The notes under the pieces are model-generated. The model made no database searches. It was not told where the DNA came from and saw nothing but the letters and a program-made list of their open reading frames with translations. The position numbers were made by a program, and so were the translations under genes. A stretch of 64,000 nt of DNA from Alectoria sarmentosa (lineage: Eukaryota > Ascomycota > Lecanoromycetes > Lecanorales > Parmeliaceae): the NCBI GenBank assembly GCA_009733775.1, contig WOGZ01000163.1, positions 1-64,000 of the forward strand. The letters run 5' to 3'. This document shows positions 45,642-56,863 of the stretch, piece after piece. Each line of letters opens with the position of its first letter. Positions within the stretch are counted from its first letter, which is position 1.

Positions 45642-46793
45642 GTCGGTCTCTCTCTGTATCTCGCTGGCATGAATCTCATGTTGGGCCGTCGTGCCTTCGA
45701 GTCCTGTTGCCTTGTCCTATACGCAGACAAGCAACCGATCGTGTTTCCCTTTCCAACGCGAGGCTGTCGGCGCGCTCAACAGATAGTAACCGTCTCTGCT
45801 ACCTTAGCTTCGAACGCTTTCAATGGCGATGAGTATTGTTCCTTTCAAGGCTGTCTGACGTTGTGATGTTTGCAATTGATTGTTGAGATTCTCCGGTCGC
45901 AATTCTTTAGGGACTTCCCTCTGGCGAAATAGGGGCGGCAACTCTTGCCGAGTCTTAGCACCAAATTGAGGGGCTGCTCCCCTTTGCCGACATGAGTTGG
46001 ATCGCAGCACTCCTGATAACAGATTGTCATTGACATCTCGGTCTTCTTACGCGCACAGTTACCTCGTGTGCAACCAGGGGACTCGAATTGGGTGACGCCT
46101 CCAAATACGGATCCAGATGGCTCACATCAAACCAGAAGGCTGAGCTCGGGCAGCCAGGATTCTCCTCAATATTCCCAAAGGCTCTATGCATGGTTTCAAA
46201 TCCTACCTGATGGATCCAATGCGTCGGCTTGTTCACTCAGGCGAAGAGACACCAGCGAACAATGCTATCCAAATGGTTTCCACTTGGCAAAATACAGCAG
46301 ACGTTCACAAGCAATGCCGCATGTATGTTCTCAGACATCCTGCACAAGGCTCCTCGGCAGGACTGATATAAGGCGCCATAGACGAAGGGAGCGTGAGATA
46401 GACGCCCAGGCTGCCCTGTGTCGAGGAGGAAGCTCTGAGAAAGCATCGAGACTCCAATAGGATGAATGAGGAGCAGGGCCTTTGAACAACATTGGGAACA
46501 AGCATAATGGGAATGTAACGGCTTGAGACCTTCGGCATTAAGTGCTATCGTGGGCTCAAAGCACCGGGCGGGGATGATGTTACGCTAGGTCTAGAGTCTT
46601 GCCAGTCGAGCGAAGAAAAGGACTGGCCGGAGAAGAATCTGCGGTCAAATCGGTACACTTTAATTGGACGTTATTCGATAGCCACGAATAGTCCTATCAA
46701 GGCAATACGACAGACGTGTTTCCAATGGTCACTCTACCTCAGAACAACGCTCAAGGTCAAACAACATTCTGAGACCCTCAGCTGGGTATCTAC
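45642..46793. other. Intergenic, upstream of Hos4-like gene
   Basis: 1.15 kb between the Hos4-like start and the cysteine dioxygenase stop. Overlapping open frames here (for example 46068-46460) begin with GTG and show no family resemblance. I treat it as promoter and untranslated sequence. Confidence 0.5.
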
Positions 46794-47647
46794 TCAAGGC
46801 CCCATTACACGGTGTCCGCATGTTTTCCCGCACTTTAGCCTTTGGCCCATTTCGGAATAAAGGTCGTACTGGATTACATGGGTCGCCTTGCCCGTCTCCT
46901 CATCAAAAATCTGACACCCTTCTTTCGCAGCGTTCGGCGGAGCATACACTTGGTATATCAGCTTTGCAACACATATGCAAGAAACACAGAGTCTGGACTT
47001 ACGATGCAAAGAGACGGCATATTCCTGGCGGTCAGGGTTCATGATTTTGTGAAGCCCGAGCTACACTGTACATCAGCTGGCATCATCAGAGTGCTCGCAG
47101 TCATCACAACTGACTTTGTCCGAGATATAGGTCACATCGTCTCGACTCAACAGTGTTGATCCTTGAACCTGCAGAGGCAAACGCTGACCCTCGGTCACCT
47201 CACGGTCTGGCCATTTGTAATGTGTCTCTTTCAATGATCCTTGGAGGACTTTCATCACGCAATGTGAACCAGCATGATCATGTACCGGGCTTTCCTTGCC
47301 CGGAGTCCAGACCAAAATGAGCTGCAACATCATGGTCAGATCTGCTACGTCTTTCGCCCCATGTGCCAACATACAATATTACTTTTGCCCAAACCGCGCT
47401 CTACCATATTCCTCGTGAAGCATTTATCTCCATCCTCATGGGCGTATTTCGCCCATTCGACACGGTCTGATTGATACGCTTCCATCCGTTGGACTACGGC
47501 ATTTGGATCGCAGATTTCCGAGAAAGCTAGACTGTTCGCTGTATCGAGATACCCGCTGAGCTCTTGGACGAGGTTGTGAAAGCCGTCAAGCTGTTGACCT
47601 TGACAGTTGGTTGAGGGTCTCTCGGCTCTCTCAGTGATATCAGTCAT
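46794..47647 (-). CDS. Cysteine dioxygenase
   Basis: Four exons (47647-47375, 47321-47115, 47060-47003, 46948-46794) encode 230 residues. The enzyme oxidises L-cysteine to cysteine sulfinate, with roles in cysteine removal and taurine/sulfite formation. The cupin iron ligands are visible with the spacing known from the rat enzyme: His105 and His107 (PVHDHAGSHC) and His164 (LGLH). Cys112 and Tyr181 (SLHLY) fall at the positions of the Cys-Tyr thioether cofactor, and His179 matches the conserved second-shell His. The ending FDEETGKATHVIQYDLYSEMG is typical of fungal members. The introns are 53-54 bp; the first acceptor was chosen at 47322 because it alone gives the in-frame joint SNI-LILVWTPGK. 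Confidence 0.92.
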
Positions 47648-48900
47648 CTTTAGTTCGTCGAGTCTGTTGATGGAATTGCAGCAGCTCAGCAAATGAAACC
47701 AATTCTGTAGTAATGCTATGAAAGGAGTAGGAATGAGTCCGTAATTCTACCCCTTTTAATTATTTGCAAGGAATATGCGCCTATATGCATTGGTGCCAGG
47801 AACAAGCAGATGCGTTGTGCTGGTGACGCACCTACGAGATGCGTGACGAAGGAACAATGCTGTAGATCATAAGACCAGCAAACGGCAAGAGCCGCAGGTA
47901 CCCTTTGCCAAGCTCGGGACGATGCGAGGATGCCGCCTAGCTGCTACTACTACTACTATTACTCAATTGCTCCTCACTGCCTACAGTCAAATAATGGTAA
48001 GTATATCCATCCTGGTTAATAATGGATTTTCTTATTCTACCTAAGCCGGTGCTTTGCAATAGATAGTCGGAAGAAAGCGTTCGTCGTTCTTGCTAAGCCT
48101 ATGAGCACAACGTACACTAGATACTTACCCAAGGTATGAGGCAGCTTCACTATCTACCTAGCCCATTCGCAAACGCAAAATACAATATAATTTCGCAATC
48201 TACAATTCATTCATGTCCCTCGCTAGCTTGGCTCCTTGAGTCCTGGAAAATGTATATAGCACTCACTCACTGTCGCATTCTGTTTCCCAATTTCCGCACT
48301 GGCGACTCCCCTCCACCGAACCGTGCCATTCCTCTCTACGTCAGCATCCATCTCCCCAACCCCCACCGACCCCATCACTACATGCCAAATTTGACACTCG
48401 CTCGCCCTATACCTGCCCCTCAGATAAACACATGTTTTGTTTATTTTAGAGACTGGCAAAGGTTACACCTGTAGACTATGTATGTAGAGGACTCGAACCT
48501 CTCCTTCTTTGTCTTTACGCAGTTTTAGCATACTGCCGCGCGACTTATGTACGATCGTTGAGAGACCTGACTGATTATCTATTTCTTTTACGGATCAAGA
48601 TAATGAACAGGTTGAACAATACAATAAATGTAGCCTCGAAAGGTCTTTTAATGAAGGATTATCTTCATGATATCCCGTTTTAGATAGGGAGGTTGACTAT
48701 CGAGCGCAATGCTCAGCACAACCCCTAACTCTATCCAAAGTCTTTTGACACTCTGAATAATTTATGACAAATGTTTCTATCGTAATCACCACTGCGAGAT
48801 CATACAATAGACACCCCAATAAAATCTGTAGATCTCTTGGCTCTCCTAACATGTAGAAGGTTCGTAGCCGGCACCGCGTACAGGTGGATCTCGTCGCCCC
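47648..48900. other. Intergenic, 1.25 kb
   Basis: Contains a short CTA-triplet microsatellite at 47942-47961 and a T-arm-like string near 48485-48500 that does not fold into a tRNA. No coding gene is supported. Confidence 0.5.
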
Positions 48901-49463
48901 TCAGAGATAAAGGCCACTATACAACCCCACCACCGCACCCTCCAGAAAGCTCCAGGTCAGATGCGGTGCTCCTGCTGAGCGGGCTTCGATGAGAGCGCCA
49001 TAGCCCTGATTATACTTGAACGGGTCTTCCGACTCTGAGAGGATGGAGTCGCCCTTGGAGGCGATGGTGGAGGTGACGTGGCTGTACGCGGAGATGAGGG
49101 TGTTGAACATGACGGCTGGAGGGAGGGGGGGACCAAGGATGAAGTGGACCGTGGTGCTGCATTCTTGTCATTGCTTTGCTCTGTCGGTATCCCAATGGTG
49201 ACGAGTGCTTACGTCGTGCTGGGGATCGGGTAGTCGACGATTTCTACGGCATTGTGGTGCAGGAATTCGGATAGACGAGGATGTCTGGGAAATTGGAAGG
49301 TAACCGATTCAGCTGTTGGGTTTGCCGAAGCGAGCCTGTTGACAGATTTCGGAGCCAAATAAAATTATTAGGATTGCGATAGTTATGTGCGTCGCAGAAG
49401 CTGACGGTGTTTTGAGAATTGGAAAAGCATTAACTTTGGTGGCATTTTCAAATCAAAGGCCAT
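48901..49463 (-). CDS. Small protein of unknown function
   Basis: I do not recognise the family. The model has three exons (49463-49435, 49335-49213, 49156-48901) and 135 residues. The last two exons look real: they join in frame across a GTAAGC donor and make a continuous, balanced sequence (SVTFQFPRHPRLSEFLHHNA, VEIVDYPIPSTT, VHFILGPPLPPAVMFNTLIS) ending with a hydrophobic helix (FLEGAVVGLYSGLYL). The first exon (29 nt, donor GTTAAT) is weak; the frame upstream of exon 2 has a stop and no ATG, so some upstream exon is needed. The C-terminal hydrophobic end could be a tail anchor, but it is short. It would be worth checking for orthologues in other fungi. Confidence 0.5.
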
Positions 49464-50007
49464 TATGATGAAAATAATTATGGGAGATTTTGTCGGGAAA
49501 CAAGTGGACACGTAATGTAGAGAATGGAACTCCTGAAATCTGGTAACCACAAAATTGACAATTAAGAAAAGGCTGCAGATGAGAATCTGACAAGAAAAAT
49601 CGCGTTTGGTTAGAATCTAAAGAGACAGAGAGAACGCGGGAAAACGCCATGTTCCGGATGACTTTGGACGGGGGGGAGTCGGTCCAGAGGCGGTTGTTAT
49701 TTGCGCTCCAGCAGATCAAGCAGGTTCTCCTACAACATACTGGCGAGCCGCTCCCAGGAAGGAAGAAGCGTCATGAGAAGAATCTCAATTGAAGTCGTAG
49801 AGTTGCTTACCTAATGAGAATTCTCACATCTACCAAACACTCAATGATGCATAAAGATTGGTAGAGTAAGCATCTGCTAATAAATTCTATCGACACCGTA
49901 GCTCGATGAATTTCAACAAGCAGAATTAGCGAGCATAGGAATTCATGACGTGAGCCTTCAGCCTCGGCACTTCAGCCATCAGCCATGAAGCCTATGGAGT
50001 AGATGGA
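49464..50007. other. Intergenic, unknown small gene to pseudogene
   Basis: 544 bp. An open frame on the minus strand (49453-49719) has no family resemblance. Nothing else is seen. Confidence 0.4.
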
Positions 50008-52592
50008 TCAGAGGATCAAGAAGTGCTGGTTGCGTCGGTCGCGGTAGTTCCAGCGGTCGCAAAGATATCGCGAGCACGCAATTGCGCCTTCTCGATCATT
50101 ACAATCATTCATTGCCTTAGCTACTCTTTCCAGCAAGATGTCACAAAATTTGTTCAAGAACCAGCTCTCAGCAACGCGGACGTGGACAAAGTCCTTTCCC
50201 GAATTCTCTACCACTGGCTTCCGCGAGGCGTGGATTTGTAGCTTGGCCCTTTCCCCATGACAGTTTGTTTCCTCCGTAACAGATTCGGTAAGGCCGCTCT
50301 TAAACACTGCATCGGCAACACAGATGTACGCAGCGTCAGCGTCTGGCATGACACATTCTCGTAAGACTTCAATTGGCATCAGTTGTATTTCCAGCTGCTT
50401 GAACATCTCCAAATCTTCAGCTGAAGCAGATTGCATGGTTGGACAATCTGCAATAAAGGCACTTCCTAGATCTTTGAGGAGGGCTGCGCAACGCGTATGC
50501 ATAAACCCATAATCGAAATGCCTTTGCAGCTCATCATCTTCAAGTGCATGCTAGAGCACGGGAAGAAGCTGCACTGAGATGAGCTTCTTGGCTTTAGCCC
50601 ACTGTTCGCAGATCGCTGCAGAAGGATCCCCTTTCCTAAACTTTGTGGCTACTGAGGTAATGACTGCATCAAGGATATCGACCGCAAGATTGGCATGGCT
50701 CTCCGATTGGTACCATCCATGAAAACCGTTGAAGAGAGGGTACATTTTTTCAATATCACTTTCGCTTTTAAATTTTTGGGTATGTGAAGTCTAATTGAAA
50801 CCGCTTCAAGCAGTCTTCAGGCGTGGTGGGTAGGCCGCCAACGAAGAAATGTTGGGGCTTGTGAACCGAAATTAGGTACTCCATTTCCCGCCACGCTACG
50901 GTAGAAGGTTGGAATGCCTTGCTGCATTGTATAGGTGGGCGGTGGATAGTACGGTCTTGTATGTCACTGCAAGGGCAACCCCCAATTCTCGATTCTCCAT
51001 CTCAATCCAGTAAGTCATTATGCCACAAAGGATTGGGTGATGTCTGAGTACGTAGAATGGCGGCACGTCGAGTCCTTTGGATTGGGGCTTCTCCTTAGAT
51101 AGCTGTTTGACAAACGTTGGTAATAAAATCACTTTTGACCCAGCCGTTCACCAAGCCAATAAACGCCAACGTTTCACCGTTGTATTTCTGGTGCCATCTC
51201 TCCATTCGACCAAGAGTATTCCTCGATTCTCGAAATTAACGTCGCACGGTAGCCGTCCCTCGAATGCTTGCGGTGGTGAGATCGTGAAGTCCGTGATGCA
51301 TGTGTGATCGCAGAACCCACTTCATATCTATCATAAGCTGAGTAGCAAACACAAGCCATATTGGGATGTATTGGTCGGAGGCTGAAGTATCATAAGCTTA
51401 TCAAAGATATGCAATTTCGAACCCAGAACGTTGATGAATCTTCTGTCCTCTTCGAGCTTGTCTGTCGTCAACATTTCATCGCGCTCTCTGCTCAAGTTCA
51501 AGCACTCGTACCCGTACCAAACCATCTGATGGGCCTTGAGGTTGGATGAATTCTCCTGAGGGAAAAAGAAAACGGGCCAACTGATCTTCTCGGCTTGCTC
51601 GTAAGTCTGCATGTGGACATAGTCTCCTGGCTTTTGGCGACCTGTCATACCTTTATTTACAGATATGCGCATAAAACCAGTAGATGAAGCCCTTTTCTTC
51701 AGGGGCATCAGGCCACCGCTTGATCAAGTCCAGGTGCTCTTTTGTGCCGCGCTGAATTAGCTCGATAGCCGTGTTGGTCAATAACGAAGCAGTAGAAAGT
51801 TCCGTACACCCTGCTCGATAATCTGACTATGTCTTGCCTATGAATTCACGAATTTCTTCGAGATCCTGGAAAAACAAGACCGGAGAAAACAGGACCTCAT
51901 CATGGAGAGATTCCATGTCGTAGATTAGTTTCGATGTGGCCATGTTTTTAGCTTTTGGTCTCGTGGATACCGATACCGATGGTTTTGGGCTGTCCACCGC
52001 ATCCTCGGGTTCTTCGAGGCCCAGGGCTTCGAAGATGTTGGCTACTTCCTTTTCCTGTGGATCCTTGTTCTACTTTCCATCGGGCCTCCCCCACGGGCGG
52101 GCACTGCACGTTCTTGTCGGCGTAGGATGTCTTTGACTTGTTGAAGTACATTGACAAATAAAGGTGGCTCTCATTCTGGGCCCGTGATCCCTCATCAGCT
52201 ACCTGATTTGCCCAGCGGGCATACTCCTTGCGAAGCGAGATGACATCGTATTATAAAGCAAGAATGCTAGAGGGCGCTTGTATCTTCTGCTTTGTAGACC
52301 TGAAAATGACCTCTGCTAATTTAGTGAAGTCTCGGAGTGCTATAAGGCATTTGCTCTCTTCTATCTGGGTCAAGGCGTTCACGGCGGTTCTGCCTGCCTT
52401 CTTCTTGGCTCCTTTCGAGGAAGGAGCCGACATATTTGTGGTGTCAGCTAAGCCGTGTCCACAGTTCTGTACAGCTTCAATGAGCCATATTGTAACCTTT
52501 GTGGTTCCAGACTTGTAAGGTGTATCAGTATTAAACCACAGGTCTGTATTCGTGCTGGTGCTTAGCTCATCGGAGGGAGCATGTCCATTCAA
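50008..52592 (-). pseudogene. Decayed DUF6604-type gene
   Basis: Read on the minus strand from 52592, the sequence resembles the N-terminal DUF6604 domain of large fungal proteins: KVTIWLIEAVQNCG, a Lys-rich AKKKAGRTAVNALT segment, then LRKEYARWANQV, MESLHDEVLFSPVLFF and CTELSTASLLTNTAIELIQR. The frame is broken by a TAA at 52251-52253, a shift near 52050, a TAG at 51827-51829 and further stops towards 50745. C-terminal pieces at 50551-50745 and 50008-50502 probably belong to it. Composition is normal, so RIP did not cause the decay. DUF6604 proteins have no established biochemical role; several are large fungal proteins of unknown function. The family call rests on remembered motif patterns and is moderate. 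Confidence 0.6.
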
Positions 52593-52816
52593 ATTGGCTG
52601 TTGTGGCCCGTGGGTAGATCGCCGCCGTTGGGACGATAAGCTAGCACGCTAGGAAACGACGAATCTAACGGTTGAACCTCGGCGCGTCCATCGGCGCTAT
52701 TACGACGGATCTTAACGGCGGAGATAATAACGCCCCACATTCTTCTTAAACTTCTCCCAACTTTTTCAAGACAACTCGTACTCGTAGAGAAGCATTACTT
52801 GCAACAAGAATTCAAG
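52593..52816. promoter_or_regulatory. Upstream region of the DRG1 gene
   Basis: 224 bp between the pseudogene's start and the GTPase gene, which point away from each other. No site is assigned. Confidence 0.4.
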
Positions 52817-54228
52817 ATGGCGACCACTGTGGATAAGGTTCATTGTTTTCTTATGAGGATGCAAGCCTCTTTGCTAATAGACTTTGCACCATAGATCAAG
52901 GACATCGAGGCCGAAATGGCCAAGACCCAAAAGAACAAGGCCACGAGCTATCATTTGGGTCAATTGAAGGCCAAGCTTGCGAAACTAAAGCGAGAGCTTC
53001 TTACACCACAATCGAGCGGAGGTGGTGGAGGCTGTAAGGAATAGCAAAGGTCCACAGGGGAAGCACGGTTTTAACTGTTGGCAGCTGGATTCGATGTTGC
53101 CAGGACGGGCGTCGCTAGTGTTGGCTTTATAGGCTTTCCATCCGTTGGGAAGAGTACACTCATGACTAAATTGACGGGGCAACATTCAGAAGGTCAGGCG
53201 TGTTGCGAGATGAAGAGATCGCGGGCATGCTGACGCTTCTTCAGCGGCCGCATATGAGTTCACTACCCTAACCACTGTACCTGGCCAAGTCCAGTACAAC
53301 GGCGCTGCTATCCAAATGCTCGATCTACCCGGTATCATCCAAGGAGCTAAGGACGGCAAAGGTCGAGGTCGTCAGGTCATTGCCGTTGCCAAGACCTGCC
53401 ATCTTATCTTCATTGTCCTCGACGTCAACAAACCCCTCACTGACAAAAGAGTCATCGAGAATGAGCTTGAAGGCTTCGGTATCCGAATCAACAAAGATCC
53501 GCCAAACATTGTCTTCAAGAAGAAAGACAAAGGTGGTGTTAGCATCACGAACACCGTTCCGTTGACCCACATCAGTCACGAAGTTACTCTTCCTTCCCCG
53601 CGGCCGGTAAAGCGAAGCTGACATTATCGACTAGGAAATCAAAGCCGTCATGGGCGAGTATAAGATCTCGTCTGCTGACATTGCCATCCGTTGTGATGCA
53701 GAGATCGATGACCTGATTGATATCTTGGAGGCCAAGAGCAGGAGCTACATCCCTGTGATATATGCACTCAACAAGATCGACTCCATATCGATCGAGGAGC
53801 TCGACCTAATATATAGGATCCCCAATGCGTGTCCTATCAGCGCTGAGCACGGCTGGAATGTCGACGAGCTGTTGCAGCAGATGTGGGAGAAGTTGCAGCT
53901 CCGGCGTATCTATACGAAGCCGAAAGGCAAGTCTCCGGATTACAACACGCCTGTCGTACTGAGGAAGAACGCTTGTAATGTCGAGGATTTTGTAGGTGGT
54001 ACTAATTTGTTCATCGGTCTGTGCTGATAACAAGTCAGTGCAATGCTATTCACAAAACCATCGTGGAACAATTCAAGCACGCGATCGTGTATGGGCAATC
54101 AGTGAAGCATCAGCCGCAGAGGGTGGGTCTATCCCACGAGCTTGCCGATGAGGACATTAGTATGTGTCCGAAAGACCCATCTGCGAGTTTCATTCTCACT
54201 GTCTGCAGTTACGATCATAAAAAGATGA
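52817..54228 (+). CDS. RBG1: DRG1/Rbg1 developmentally regulated GTPase
   Basis: Seven exons: 52817-52837, 52895-53033, 53085-53192, 53245-53582, 53635-53991, 54039-54159 and 54209-54228, giving 367 residues, exactly the usual DRG1 length. It is an Obg-type GTPase that works with translating ribosomes together with a DFRP partner (Tma46 in yeast). Visible elements: N-terminal helices (IKDIEAEMAKTQKNKATSYH), P-loop GFPSVGKST, switch II DLPGI, NKID, and a TGS domain (VEDFCNAIHKTIVEQFKHAI, ending DEDI and a short basic tail). Without splicing the gene looks broken, but all six introns (47-57 bp) have GT..AG ends and restore the family sequence. The donor GTTACT at 53583 is weak. The region after switch II (CHLIFIVLDVNKPLTDKR) is more divergent than usual. 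Confidence 0.88.
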
Positions 54229-56863
54229 TAATACTGGATGAGGCCATCAGTCCAGGGAGTCTGCGGTCCAGGAGGATAGTACACGGTCCTCATGTGACCC
54301 TCATGGCCAAGTCAACGAGACCCAATATCGTGAATACAAAACGAGCGTGCCAAAAAGTGGGCTGCCGCTTAGGAGAGTCGTCACTCACGTCGAGTGGTCC
54401 TCACAATCGACGATGATACCAAGAATGTAGAATCCAGATCGAGAGTTTGAGAAAGTGAGCAGCTATCCGGGAAAGTGGAGCGCTTTGACCGTGCAAGATT
54501 ACATGATCCCGGGAAAAGGAGACGGCATCATAGTCTCGCTGTAATGCCCACCGAGAAATAGGGAGATCGAGATCTACATGTCAACATTGATGCTGACGCA
54601 AGATGAAAAAGCCGTCTCTTCAGATTCATTGTCTTCACTCAGCGATTTGAAGCCCATTGGTTCGTAACAGTGATCCGAAGTCGTGCCCTTTCAGACCGGG
54701 GATTAAGATGGGCATTTCATCCGAAGGAGCCTCATTTTCTCTACAGACATAGCAATCTCCGCATGATCATCATCTCCGATATACAGGGCAACAGCGAATG
54801 ACCTCTGTTTGAAGCGTTGCGCGACGTATCATTCGACACGAGGCAGGGAAGGGAGCACTGACGTTTTATGTAGTCCAGCGGAGCAGGACCATTTCGAGGC
54901 AGTGGATTTTGATAGCGGGATCAATGTTGACATTAACCACTCGGCAGATGTTGTCATGCCATTCTGTTGCTGAGTGGCTTTTGAGGAACGATACCGGTAT
55001 TTGATACTGGCAAATGTGGCTTGCCTAGGTTGGAGACTGAGACTACATGGTATTTTTAAAATGCCTCTAATGGCTCGACCGCTAGGGGCGGATCAGCAGA
55101 AATCAGGTGCCGCTTCACGGCCATTCACATGGTCTCCCTTCATTCGCCTGAGAAGAATGTCAGCTGGCCCGAAAGCTGGAGCATTTTGATTCGAAACCGT
55201 GGAGAACATCAGATGACTGTCGTTTGGGAGTGACCTATCGGCCTTCTACCAAGGCGCGAGTTAAAATGCAAGTGCGGATTTTTCTCTTGCGAGCACCACC
55301 CATCCCACGCCTCATCCCAGAAAATGGCAAGAAGGATAAAGCCAAAGAATTTAGCAAATCGAATTGAATTATGGGAGTTTGACTAAGAAATGTCGCATTA
55401 ATCCCATTCGCCCAAGGGAAGAGAAGGCTGGCCAGCGGACAGGGCTGGATACCCAGTCGAACGCAGGGCTCTCGTAGATCATTTTTTCCAGATCTTCAGC
55501 TTAAACCGCAATGAGCCGTAAGATTGACGGCTTTTCGCCCTGTTGGACGGAAGAGCGTATTTTGACCATTTTGACTTTATTGAGTCCCGCAATTTATTGA
55601 GCTTCTAGAGTGGGAGGAAGAGAGAAAGGAAAGAGTGAAAGAAGAAAGAAGAAGAAAAAAAGCCGGTTAGATAGCAGCAGCAGGACGAGGATTTTGCGCC
55701 AGTTGGGGTAGAGTAGTTTGAATAAGTTGGGCAAGTTGGGTAATGGGTTTGCTGTTTATGCTAGTACTAGCAAGGTAAGGTACCTTAAGGTAGGATGAGA
55801 TCCGTACCGCCAATCCGCAAAACGTCCCCGCTGCCAAAAAAGACGGTTTCATAAAATATTATGTCAGGTAACGATTTTAATGATAAAGGGTTAGGGGAAG
55901 TTGACAGCCAAGGGATTAAGGGTATTAATAATACAGTCATGAAGCGATTTTAGCCCGGCCGAAAGGTCGATTAATACCCGCGCAGTTGCATTAATTGGTG
56001 TATGACCATGGGTGATGAATTGACCCTGTACCGGTGGTGCTAAGTGTCAAACCGCTGCTAAAGAAGACCTAAGAAGTACTTAGGCAGGTAGCCTCCCATC
56101 CCCCACAACCTCCCCATTATCATTATCATTATCATTTAATATCTTTTGTATTTTGCCCTTGCTGCTACTGCTGCTACTGCTGCATACCGATACCGAGTAC
56201 ACCAAAACGTCCAATTTCCTGTCAATCTTGCACTTGGGACAATTGATGCAGTTCGCGGGACATTGCATTTGCAGTACTCTGCCCATGGTTCGCAGCTTGG
56301 TAAGCCAAGGTTCCAGAAGGCCCGATCTTCCCCGCTCATCCGCATTTTTGGGGATTTTTTTTGGACTTTGGGATTTTGGGTACTTGGTCAAGTACCTTAT
56401 TCGCGCAAGGACAGGGAAATGCAAAATACTTGGACATGGACTGACTTTGGAGCAATCCAGGTACCAGCTGCGTAGACCTTTTTATACTACTCACTACTCA
56501 CTACTCACTACTCACTACTTTACTCATCCAAATCATCATTTCATTGCCATACACTACCATTCATTACTCGTGTAGTTCCTCCCTGGAAATACTATTAATT
56601 ACCTTACTCCTTTCATTTTGGTTTCCATCATTCTTCGATTTCATGTTCCTGACCGCCAACACGGCCTGTTCCGATACGAATGCCGGAAAACCGTCTTGTT
56701 CGCCTGACTATCAAAGTACAAGTACCCTCGGTGCTGCTACTGCTGCTGCTGCTGCTGCATCTTCAAGGCATTCCAACCAACACCTCGGCTGCATGCCCCG
56801 CCAACCCGGACACACTCGCGACTGAATAACTTAGCCTCCGCTCCGACTTCCCGCCATATCAAC
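54229..56863. other. 2.6-kb region upstream of the CENP-B-type gene
   Basis: No gene is supported. It includes a short palindromic cluster ggtaaggtaccttaaggta (55774-55794 area), CTG-type triplets at 56162-56183, an ACTACTC tandem repeat at 56489-56520 and pyrimidine-rich DNA before the start codon. The large size fits a regulated promoter or long leader. Open frames at 56146-56825 are low complexity. Confidence 0.5.
56489..56520 (+). repeat. Short CACTACT tandem repeat
   Basis: Four copies of an 8-bp CTCACTA-type unit between 56489 and 56520, upstream of the CENP-B-type gene. Confidence 0.7.

Noticed and set aside
46068..46460. 130-codon frame upstream of the Hos4-like gene
   Set aside because: Begins with GTG, overlaps other frames of equal quality and shows no family resemblance.
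48480..48560. tRNA on the minus strand
   Set aside because: agaggttcgagtcctct is a perfect T-arm and a gcagt..actgc stem lies upstream, but the acceptor ends do not pair and the D-arm is missing. Left out as a chance match or a remnant.
52985..53245. DRG1 as a pseudogene
   Set aside because: Unspliced frames look broken, but six GT-AG introns restore a 367-residue protein of exactly family length.
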